Source: a virus
Strand: one strand, 5' to 3'
Length of the DNA stretch: 20,499 nucleotides
Virus record (IMG/VR): IMGVR_UViG_3300044910_000335
Coordinates: 1-20,499 of that record
The number at the start of each line of letters is the position of its first letter. Position 1 is the stretch's first letter. The translations under genes and the position numbers were made by a program. Under the pieces are notes generated by a model. The model saw only the letters and a program-made list of their open reading frames with translations. It searched no databases and was not told the DNA's origin. Positions 12,913 through 18,155 of this stretch are shown here, one piece after another.

Positions 12913-13440
12913 ATGAGAGCAGTCACCGCCGCCGCAATCCTCGCGATAGCCACCCTCCTAGGGCTCATGCCTGCGATGGCAGCCGAAGCCCCAGAGACCA
13001 CGCCACAGCCCTCCAGAAGCGTCCAGACGCTTCCAGCGGTCACCGAGCCAATCAAGCCCGCAGCACCGCCCAGAAGGGCTCTGGAAGCGTCTGAAGGGCA
13101 ATCCTGCCCAGGCTGGATTGACGTCGCCCGCGATGTCGGTTGGCCGGACGCTGAGCTGCCGATGGTCGGGGCCGTCACCTACTTCGAGTCGCGATGCCAG
13201 CAAGGCGTCCGAGGCGACAAGGGCAAGTCGTGGAGCGCATTCCAAATCCACACGACCTCATGGTGCCGACCCAACCGGTACTGGCCAGACGGTTATCTGC
13301 AAGCCATGCGAATAGTGAACACCTGCAAAGACTTACTCGACCCGGAGACCGCAGCACGGGCCGCCCTCGCCATCTGGCAGTACGGCGGCTGGGCACAATG
13401 GACCACGGCAGAGAAAGCATCCACCACTCTGTTGCCATGA
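12913..13440 (+). CDS. Secreted lysozyme/transglycosylase-like protein
   Basis: 175 residues. Residues 1-23 form a Sec signal peptide (AAAILAIATLLGLMPAMA). A Pro-rich linker extends to about 63, and a lysozyme-like domain runs from about 65: CPGWIDVARDVGWPDAELP, then VTYFESRC with the probable catalytic Glu92, WSAFQIHTTSWC, and ARAALAIWQYGGWAQW. Cys65, Cys95, Cys118 and Cys138 may form disulphides, which fits an exported enzyme. The pattern is that of soluble lytic transglycosylase/lysozyme-like domains in actinophages. Export without a holin sets it apart from the M15 endolysin 1.8 kb upstream; it may weaken the wall during lysis or local remodelling. An AAAGAGA sequence precedes the ATG. 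Three related palindromic words lie in the linker-coding part. Confidence 0.75.
   Translation: MRAVTAAAILAIATLLGLMPAMAAEAPETTPQPSRSVQTLPAVTEPIKPAAPPRRALEASEGQSCPGWIDVARDVGWPDAELPMVGAVTYFESRCQQGVRGDKGKSWSAFQIHTTSWCRPNRYWPDGYLQAMRIVNTCKDLLDPETAARAALAIWQYGGWAQWTTAEKASTTLLP
13016..13093 (+). repeat. Inverted repeat cluster in the linker-coding region
   Basis: GAAGCGTC (13016-13023) and GACGCTTC (13026-13033) form a perfect 8-base palindrome with a 2-base centre. CAGACGCTTCCAG (13024-13036) is repeated as its exact 13-base reverse complement CTGGAAGCGTCTG at 13081-13093. All copies lie within the Pro-rich linker of the lysozyme-like gene. Confidence 0.6.
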
Positions 13441-13475
13441 TGCCCTATGGTCGAATCTGACCCAAAGGAGGGACA

Positions 13476-13718
13476 ATGAAACCAATGGAGAAAATCTGGA
13501 TGCTCGCAGTCTGCACGGCTGCGTGGATCGGACTATGGATGACAGGACCAGAGAACCCCGAAGAGAAATACTCGTCGTGGGAACTCGCCGTCTTTGCAGC
13601 AGTGCTCATCTTCTGCTTCATCCAATTCGTCCGCTACTCCAGCCAGCACGTCCAGCAACGTGACCGCGAACGACTCAAGAAAGTGTTGGACCGCAGTGAC
13701 GCTCGAACCGATCGCTAA
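13476..13718 (+). CDS. Small two-helix membrane protein
   Basis: 80 residues with a strong AAAGGAGGG before the ATG. Two hydrophobic segments are visible, IWMLAVCTAAWIGLWMTG (7-24) and WELAVFAAVLIFCFIQFVRY (35-54), joined by an acidic loop (PENPEEKYSS). The C-terminal 25 residues are highly charged and helical. The topology is most likely with both ends in the cytoplasm. I recognise no family. It lies between the secreted lysozyme-like gene and WhiB and overlaps the WhiB start by 23 bases. A role with the exported enzyme (a late holin-like or envelope protein) is possible from position only. Confidence 0.6.
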   Translation: MKPMEKIWMLAVCTAAWIGLWMTGPENPEEKYSSWELAVFAAVLIFCFIQFVRYSSQHVQQRDRERLKKVLDRSDARTDR

Positions 13719-13998
13719 CTGGAACAACGAAGACAACGCCTTCACGCTCCGCGCACCCAAGTGGTACAAACACGCTGCGTGCGTCGGAGTGTCAGGCGAC
13801 ATCTTCTTCGAGGAAGGCGTCAGACGTCTCGTCATCGAAGCCAAGTCGTACTGCTACAAATGCCCGGTGCGTGTCGACTGCCTCGAGTACGCAATCAAGG
13901 CCGAAGAGATCGGCATCTGGGGTGGGATGACCACGACCGAGCGGCGAAGAGAAGCACGCCGTCGTCGTAAGATTCAGTTGTATGGCTCATCCAAATAA
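13696..13998 (+). CDS. WhiB-family iron-sulphur transcription factor
   Basis: 100 residues if started at the GTG at 13696; the frame is open further upstream, but that part overlaps the membrane protein gene in low-complexity sequence. The WhiB signature is complete: WYKHAACVGVSGDIFFEEG, then CYKCPVRVDCLEYAI (CxxC...C) and GIWGGMTTTERRREARRRR. Four Cys bind a [4Fe-4S] cluster; the GIWGG turn contacts sigma factor and the basic tail contacts DNA. WhiB proteins are confined to actinobacteria and their phages, which supports the host assignment. Phage copies can interfere with host WhiB function and septation genes. The start lacks a strong ribosome site. Its end overlaps the next gene by 17 bases. 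Confidence 0.85.
   Translation: MTLEPIANWNNEDNAFTLRAPKWYKHAACVGVSGDIFFEEGVRRLVIEAKSYCYKCPVRVDCLEYAIKAEEIGIWGGMTTTERRREARRRRKIQLYGSSK
13968..13973 (+). promoter_or_regulatory. Candidate -10 element, leaderless start of the nuclease gene
   Basis: TAAGAT ends 8 bases before the ATG at 13982, inside the end of the WhiB gene. There is no Shine-Dalgarno. No -35 hexamer is recognisable at 16-18 bases. Confidence 0.3.
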
Positions 13999-14335
13999 AC
14001 GCAAAGGCAACCGCGCCGAACTTCTCGTCGCCAAATGGCTACGCAAGTACGGCTGGATAAACGCCGAACGAAGCCGCGCCGGTTGGACCGACGACCGCGG
14101 CGACATCGACGGCCTGCCAGGTGTCTGCATCGAAGTGAAGAACGAAAAAAAGATTGACATCCCCGGCTACCTGAAAGAGCTCGAAGTGGAGATGAGCAAC
14201 GCCCGAGCATGGACAGGTGCAGTCATCATCAAACGCCGTGGCACCGAAGAAGTAGACGACTGGTATGCAGTGATGCCCGCAAAGGTGTGGGCGGAGCTGC
14301 TCGCTATGCTTGACCGTCCCACACCGCCCCGCTAA
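13982..14335 (+). CDS. PD-(D/E)XK nuclease, Holliday junction resolvase-like
   Basis: 117 residues. The order KGNRAELLVAKWLR (Glu13), GWTDDRGDIDGLPG (Asp41), CIEVKNEKK (Glu51-x-Lys53) is the PD-(D/E)XK nuclease core as arranged in archaeal-type Holliday junction resolvases and related small phage nucleases. A following helix (YLKELEVEMSNA) and the strand GAVIIKRRG complete the fold. It probably cleaves branched DNA during replication, recombination or packaging. It sits just upstream of the recombination and replication genes, and the end of its coding sequence carries the -35 and most of the -10 of the next promoter. It overlaps WhiB by 17 bases and has no visible ribosome site, so its start may be leaderless or coupled. 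Confidence 0.75.
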   Translation: MAHPNKRKGNRAELLVAKWLRKYGWINAERSRAGWTDDRGDIDGLPGVCIEVKNEKKIDIPGYLKELEVEMSNARAWTGAVIIKRRGTEEVDDWYAVMPAKVWAELLAMLDRPTPPR

Positions 14336-14338
14336 GGT
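14310..14338 (+). promoter_or_regulatory. Sigma-70-type promoter of the nuclease/replication operon
   Basis: TTGACC (14310-14315), exactly 17 bases, then TAAGGT (14333-14338). The -10 includes the stop codon of the upstream gene. Transcription would start near 14345 and give a 49-base leader. The leader ends with CCACAAC, AAGGA and GCCCGCCA, words shared with the leader of the gene at 3609. It is the best promoter in the window. Confidence 0.65.
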
Positions 14339-14393
14339 ACTCTCAATCCCGAATACCCGATAAGCCCACAACAAGGAAAGGCCCGCCAGCCAC

Positions 14394-15521
14394 ATGACAA
14401 CCGCCGATGGTTTCACAACCGCCGAAGCACCCAAAGACAGATGGGGCAGATACCTCATCGAAACGACCAGCGGAAAACAGACGTCGTTCACCCGCGTCAC
14501 CACGATTGCCAAATCGCTCGACGACGAAGGCGCACTCACCGCATGGAAAGGACGGATGACCGCAACAGGTCTCGTGCAACGCAACGACCTGCTCGTCGCC
14601 GCCTCAACCTGCCTCGACGACAAATCATCCCTCGACCGAATCGTCCAACAAGCAATCGAAGCCGCAGGTGCATCCAGCAAAGCGAACATCGGCACCGCGC
14701 TGCATCAACTCACCCAGGCGATCGACCTCGGCCAGAAGCCCGCAATCCTCCCCGGCTTGCAGGCTGACGTCGACGCCTACACCGCAGGCATAACACGACA
14801 CGGCATCATCATCGACCCACGCCTCGTCGAAGTGCTCCTCGTCAACGAGAAGCACGAGTACGCAGGTACCGCCGACCGCATTGCCCGCTTCGGCTCACGC
14901 AAACGCAAACAAGTCTTCGACCTGAAGACAGGCAACATCGATTACGCCATCAACGCCATCGCAGTCCAGATGGCGATGTACGCCAACGCCGAATACATCT
15001 ACGACTGGCGCACCAAGGAACGCATCCCGATGCCAGAGCTCGACAAGACTCGCGGCGTCATCATCCACCTGCCCGCAGGCAAAGCCCAATGCGACCTCTA
15101 CGAACTTGACCTAGTCGCCGGGTGGGAAGCCGCGTTGATGGCGATGGATGTTCGCGCTTGGCGTAAGCGCAAAAACCTGCACATCAAAGTGCATGCGGAG
15201 GCGGCGGCCACCGACAAGGTTCCGCCCACAACCGGAGTCGCCGCCTCTGCCGACATCAACCGATTAGACGTCCTCGCACGCATCCGCAATCTCCCCGACG
15301 CGGCACAGGAACTGTTGAAGCGTCACTGGCCTGCGCCTGGCGTCAAGTTGCCCGACATGGACGAGTTCCAGTTGGATGTGCTGATGGTGCGCATCGACCA
15401 GTTGGAGACCGAGTTCTCCGCACCGTTCATGCCGAACCCCGAGAAGCCAGTCGCCCCAATCAACGACGGCGCCCCGGTGAAGAAGAAGTCGGCACCGAAG
15501 AAGAAAGCGGTCAAGAAATGA
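14394..15521 (+). CDS. RecB/Cas4-like PD-(D/E)XK exonuclease
   Basis: 375 residues. The RecB-type nuclease motifs are in order: NIGTALHQLTQA (99-110, His104), KHEYAGTADRIARF (153-166, Asp161), VFDLKTGN (174-181, Asp177-x-Lys179) and AVQMAMYA (190-197, the QxxxY-like motif). No clear Cys cluster for an iron-sulphur site is visible. These phage enzymes are usually annotated as Cas4-family or RecB-like exonucleases and work in recombination or degrade host DNA. The last 20 residues are Lys-rich (PVKKKSAPKKKAVKK), probably for DNA contact. The ribosome site AAGGA is unusually far (about 16 bases) from the ATG. It overlaps the next gene in ATGA. Confidence 0.8.
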   Translation: MTTADGFTTAEAPKDRWGRYLIETTSGKQTSFTRVTTIAKSLDDEGALTAWKGRMTATGLVQRNDLLVAASTCLDDKSSLDRIVQQAIEAAGASSKANIGTALHQLTQAIDLGQKPAILPGLQADVDAYTAGITRHGIIIDPRLVEVLLVNEKHEYAGTADRIARFGSRKRKQVFDLKTGNIDYAINAIAVQMAMYANAEYIYDWRTKERIPMPELDKTRGVIIHLPAGKAQCDLYELDLVAGWEAALMAMDVRAWRKRKNLHIKVHAEAAATDKVPPTTGVAASADINRLDVLARIRNLPDAAQELLKRHWPAPGVKLPDMDEFQLDVLMVRIDQLETEFSAPFMPNPEKPVAPINDGAPVKKKSAPKKKAVKK

Positions 15522-15928
15522 GCCGCCTCGAAGGACAACTCGTCGCCGAAGAACACGTCGCCATCCTCAAGATGCGCTTCGCACGCCTCGACGACCGCAC
15601 ACGGCTCATCATCCGCGACATCGCCGACGAAGCCCACGGCGACATCAGCATGACCCCACCCACCGAACGGCGGGTCGGCATCGCACGCATACTTCTCGAG
15701 GTCGCCGAAAACGACGACACCATCGATAAAGACTTGGTGCGCAGCATCTGCGAGCTGCGCACCGGGAAGAAATACATCAACGCAGGGCTCGCCTTGGCGG
15801 ACCTGTCCTGGATCGACGCCGAACGAGTTTGGTCGACGTTCCAAGACATCTACGCCAACCGGGTCGAATTGGAATACATCCCAGTAAGCAACCACTACAA
15901 CATCAAGGAGCATCATCATGTCCGATGA
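15518..15928 (+). CDS. Unrecognised helical protein downstream of the exonuclease
   Basis: 136 residues starting in an ATGA overlap with the exonuclease, so almost certainly translated with it. It is predicted to be largely helical: QLVAEEHVAILKMRFARLDD, then RLIIRDIADEAHGD, and VGIARILLEVAEND. A TGKKYINAGLALADLSWIDA segment follows, and the C-terminus is His-rich (NIKEHHHVR). I do not recognise a family or catalytic motif. A partner of the exonuclease or of the OB-fold-like protein that follows is plausible from operon position. It overlaps the next gene by 11 bases. Confidence 0.65.
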   Translation: MSRLEGQLVAEEHVAILKMRFARLDDRTRLIIRDIADEAHGDISMTPPTERRVGIARILLEVAENDDTIDKDLVRSICELRTGKKYINAGLALADLSWIDAERVWSTFQDIYANRVELEYIPVSNHYNIKEHHHVR

Positions 15929-16325
15929 GTTCATGGAATCAACCGCGGGTGGCCCCAAGCTGCCCGCACTCAAGTTCGCCAAGGTAGGTGACGTCCACAC
16001 GGGCGTCGTCACCGAGGTGACGAAACTGCAAGACAAAGACCCGGCAGGGAACCCGAAGACCTATGACAACGGCGACCCTCGCTACGTCTTCGTCTTCACC
16101 CTCGAGCAGCCGACCGGCGCAGCGAACCTGTGGGTCCGCGGCCAGATGGTCAAAGCAATCCGCGAAGCAGCAGAGAAGGCGGGCGTCAAAACGCTCGTCG
16201 GCTCCACGCTCTCGGTCAAATACACCGGCGACGGCGAGAAGAAGTCGGCTGCGTTCAACGCACCGAAGCTCTACGCCGCCAAGGTCGAAGCACCGAAGAA
16301 CGACGCATCCGCGGAGATGTGGTAA
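15918..16325 (+). CDS. OB-fold-like, putative single-stranded-DNA-binding protein
   Basis: 135 residues with AAGGAG 8 bases before the ATG. The N-terminus (PALKFAKVGDVHTGVVTEV, about 15-33) is followed by YVFVFTLEQPTGAANLWVRG and by a helix (MVKAIREAAEKAGV). The last strand, STLSVKYTGDG, comes before a short tail. The beta strands around one helix, with a GxVxxV opening, resemble OB-fold proteins. Small proteins of this type lie among replication and recombination genes of actinophages and are often suspected to bind single-stranded DNA. The usual acidic C-terminal tail of SSB is absent; the chain ends SAEMW. The call is based on strand pattern and location. Confidence 0.6.
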   Translation: MSDEFMESTAGGPKLPALKFAKVGDVHTGVVTEVTKLQDKDPAGNPKTYDNGDPRYVFVFTLEQPTGAANLWVRGQMVKAIREAAEKAGVKTLVGSTLSVKYTGDGEKKSAAFNAPKLYAAKVEAPKNDASAEMW

Positions 16326-16459
16326 TGACCGACACGGTGACGTTCATCTTCCTGGTGGGCGTCGCCAGTCTGTGGTGCACCCTGCTCTGGCTGGCCCTGC
16401 GTCAGCCAGGGCGGGGCAACCCGAGAAAGAAACAAGATGACCAAGCAAGAGATTCGTGA
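16325..16459 (+). CDS. Small single-pass membrane peptide
   Basis: 44 residues, beginning in a TAATG overlap with the gene before. MTDTVTFIFLVGVASLWCTL continues as LWLAL, one membrane helix at about 6-25, and the rest is basic and polar (RQPGRGNPRKKQDDQARDS). Orientation is likely N-out with the basic tail inside. I recognise no family. The neat overlaps on both sides make it a probable gene, though no independent evidence of translation is available. It overlaps the next frame by 23 bases. Confidence 0.5.
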   Translation: MTDTVTFIFLVGVASLWCTLLWLALRQPGRGNPRKKQDDQARDS

Positions 16460-16568
16460 CGCAATCGAGTTCCTCCAGCGTGTCTTCGTCGGCCCCGGCG
16501 ACGTCGACAGGCTCGAGGCAGCAATCAAAGCTTTACAAGCAGAACTGAAAAGGAGAAACAAGAAATGA
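16437..16568 (+). CDS. Very small helical protein
   Basis: 43 residues in the gap before the coiled-coil gene. MTKQEIRDAIEFLQRVFVGP is followed by GDVDRLEAAIKALQAELKRR: two amphipathic helices separated by a Gly-Pro turn, which suggests a small helical hairpin that may dimerise. The ribosome site is weak. It joins the following gene through ATGA. No family is recognised. Its dense codon use and exact overlaps are the only support. Confidence 0.5.
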   Translation: MTKQEIRDAIEFLQRVFVGPGDVDRLEAAIKALQAELKRRNKK

Positions 16569-16789
16569 CCTACGACCCCGACGCCCTTCGGCAGATGAAC
16601 GAAGAAGCCCAACTTCGCATCGCCGAACTGTCCACCGCCCTCGGCAACGTCACCGAGCAACGCGACAACCTCGAAGACTCGCTTACCGCAGCGATCCGAG
16701 AAGTCGACGCCTACAAGGCGCACGTCGCCCAACTCACTGCGACCATCGAACGACTCCGCCTCCACATCCAGCAAGGCGTTGAACTGTGA
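16565..16789 (+). CDS. Coiled-coil protein
   Basis: 74 residues with AAGGAGA about 10 bases before the ATG. From about residue 6 to the end the sequence is a continuous heptad pattern (LRQMNEEAQLRIAELSTALG, then EQRDNLEDSLTAAIREVD, then LTATIERLRLHI), so a parallel coiled coil is expected. It has no catalytic residues. Such proteins often bridge or oligomerise partners; none can be named here. It joins the next gene by GTGA. Confidence 0.6.
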   Translation: MTYDPDALRQMNEEAQLRIAELSTALGNVTEQRDNLEDSLTAAIREVDAYKAHVAQLTATIERLRLHIQQGVEL

Positions 16790-17142
16790 ACCATGACTAC
16801 GCCAAGCCCGACATGGCAGGAGCGGACATCCTCACCGAAGCCCACCACCTCATCACCGGGCCACGCCAAAACACCTACAGCCACCCGTTCGACGACTACT
16901 ACAAAGTCAAAGAACTGTTCTTCAACATGACCGGCATCATGCTCACCGTTGAACAAGCCGTCACGTTCATGATTTGCGTCAAGCTCGCACGCATCGCCAC
17001 GAACGCCGAACGAGGCCGCTGGCACCGCGACAGCGTCGTAGACGCAGCAGGGTATCTCGGCTGCCTCAGCATGGTCCACGAACACCGCCAAGAGAAGCTC
17101 CGCGAGATTGCCGACATTGAGGACCGTCATGATCGTCAATGA
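16786..17142 (+). CDS. DUF6378-like protein
   Basis: 118 residues with a GTG start in a GTGA overlap. The sequence ILTEAHHLITGPRQNTYSHP (15-34) is followed by FDDYYKVKELFFNMTG and TVEQAVTFMICVKLARIATN. Then comes a His...DSVVDAAGYLGCL end. This all-helical pattern with conserved Glu, His and Asp residues is that of the phage DUF6378 family. Its layout recalls MazG-like nucleotide pyrophosphohydrolases, which suggests nucleotide pool housekeeping, but the enzymatic function is unproven. It overlaps the next gene by 14 bases. Confidence 0.7.
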   Translation: MNHDYAKPDMAGADILTEAHHLITGPRQNTYSHPFDDYYKVKELFFNMTGIMLTVEQAVTFMICVKLARIATNAERGRWHRDSVVDAAGYLGCLSMVHEHRQEKLREIADIEDRHDRQ

Positions 17143-17353
17143 CCCGAAGTTCGTCACCGTCATGGCAGACGGCGACGGTCACGCACGCTGGGTCGGCAGC
17201 ATCGACTGCACCGACATCATGCAGGCATACCGCACCGGCGGCGTCTACATCCTCGTCATGCTCGACGAAGAAGGCCGACTCTGCGTCGGCTTCAAGCCCG
17301 GCAGGCATTGGGAAGCGTCCTGGTCGCCGCCGATTACGCTCGAGAGACGATGA
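17129..17353 (+). CDS. Small beta-rich hypothetical protein
   Basis: 74 residues from the ATG at 17129, chosen because GAGGA lies about 6 bases upstream; a TTG 21 bases earlier is a weaker alternative. The protein reads MIVNDPKFVTVMADGDGHAR, then WVGSIDCTDIMQAYRTGGVY and ILVMLDEEGRLCVGF, a strand-helix-strand arrangement. I recognise no family. The stop overlaps the next ATG (ATGA), so it is part of the same translational chain. Confidence 0.55.
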   Translation: MIVNDPKFVTVMADGDGHARWVGSIDCTDIMQAYRTGGVYILVMLDEEGRLCVGFKPGRHWEASWSPPITLERR

Positions 17354-17568
17354 AGCTCACACTCGACGAATGGCTTGCCGTACAGCTCGGACGCGGCGTA
17401 CTCCAACCCTGCGGCATCGAGAACGGCATTGACATCTACCACCCGCTCAGCCACCCTTGGATGGAGGACGAAATTAAAGACAACGACCCCAACAAGCCCT
17501 GCGGCTGCCAACCAGTCATCCCCGCCAACCCATGCTGCGAAGGCGGAGACGATGACGAAGAAGACTGA
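17350..17568 (+). CDS. Cys-rich acidic small protein
   Basis: 72 residues from the ATG at 17350. The N-terminal half is ordinary (MKLTLDEWLAVQLGRGVLQP). The C-terminal half is acidic and has four Cys close together (Cys51, Cys53, Cys62, Cys63; also Cys21), ending GGDDDEED. The cluster could bind zinc or another metal, or form disulphides, but it matches no finger type I know. It overlaps the next gene by 17 bases. Confidence 0.5.
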   Translation: MKLTLDEWLAVQLGRGVLQPCGIENGIDIYHPLSHPWMEDEIKDNDPNKPCGCQPVIPANPCCEGGDDDEED

Positions 17569-17794
17569 CATCCTCGAGCAGTACGTCAACAGCCTGGGCG
17601 CGGGCTGGTGCATCCGGTACGTCATGATTGCCATCGTTGAAGACGCCGACGGCGAACAAAACTTCATCATCCAATGCTCACCCGACCAGACCGCAGCCGA
17701 AACCATCGGCCTCTGCGAAGCCGTCTCTCACATCCAGAAAGCCAAGATCGCCCACGCATGGATACAGCAAGAGACCGAGACCGACGACGAGTGA
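17552..17794 (+). CDS. Small hypothetical protein
   Basis: 80 residues from the ATG at 17552, with GGCGGAG just upstream; the frame is open further 5' but that part lies inside the previous gene. MTKKTDILEQYVNSLGAGWC leads into strands (RYVMIAIVED, NFIIQCSPD). A helical half follows (AAETIGLCEAVSHIQKAKIA) and the end is acidic (ETETDDE). I recognise no family. It joins the following zinc-ribbon peptide by GTGA. Confidence 0.55.
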   Translation: MTKKTDILEQYVNSLGAGWCIRYVMIAIVEDADGEQNFIIQCSPDQTAAETIGLCEAVSHIQKAKIAHAWIQQETETDDE

Positions 17795-17901
17795 CGTGGC
17801 GTTGCCCGCGATGTGAAAATCAAATAACTCTTCACATCACACCGACCGTCGCCCCGCAATGCACCCGGCATTCACCGACACAACCAATGGAGAAACAATG
17901 A
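17791..17901 (+). CDS. Zinc-ribbon peptide
   Basis: 36 residues starting with GTG in a GTGA overlap. MTWRCPRCENQITLHITPTV continues APQCTRHSP and ends PMEKQ. A Cys5-x-x-Cys8 knuckle is followed by Cys24 and His27, enough for one zinc site. Short phage peptides with a W.CP.C...L.....PP.C..H....ME ending are common in actinophages, which is why I accept such a small frame. The function is unknown; these are usually noted only as zinc-binding. The stop overlaps the next gene in ATGA. Confidence 0.65.
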   Translation: MTWRCPRCENQITLHITPTVAPQCTRHSPTQPMEKQ

Positions 17902-18122
17902 ACCAAGCAAACCTCCGCTACGCAGTAGGACCGCTCATCGCCCCATACGTCAACCTCACCGCACGACAACTCGGAGACATCTTCGGCGTCAACCGCGCCA
18001 CCATCGTCCGGTGGCGCAACCCGAAAGCCACCTTCAACCAGTGGGACGCCGACCGCTACGCAATCCAAATCGGCAAACACCCAGGCGAAATCTGGCCCGA
18101 CTGGTTCGACATCGACTGCTAA
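17898..18122 (+). CDS. Helix-turn-helix protein
   Basis: 74 residues from the ATG at 17898, with GGAGAAA just upstream; an earlier in-frame ATG lies in the previous gene. LTARQLGDIFGVNRATIVRW (20-39) is a good helix-turn-helix, with the recognition helix starting at about 33. The C-terminal part (WDADRYAIQIGKHPGEIWPD) is a helix plus turn as in small MerR/excisionase-like or Cro-like binders. Located directly before the primase-helicase, it could regulate the replication operon or bind the origin, but no target site is identifiable. Confidence 0.65.
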   Translation: MNQANLRYAVGPLIAPYVNLTARQLGDIFGVNRATIVRWRNPKATFNQWDADRYAIQIGKHPGEIWPDWFDIDC

Positions 18123-18155
18123 CCTGACCAACCCCGCCCACACAAGGAGAAAACG

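Noticed and set aside
14394-15521. CRISPR-associated Cas4 as part of a defence system
   Set aside because: The motifs are RecB/Cas4-like, but no Cas1, Cas2 or repeats are present. The context is phage recombination.
15323-16036. Minus-strand open frame of 237 codons
   Set aside because: It mirrors the exonuclease C-terminus and two coupled + strand genes. There is no ribosome site or motif.
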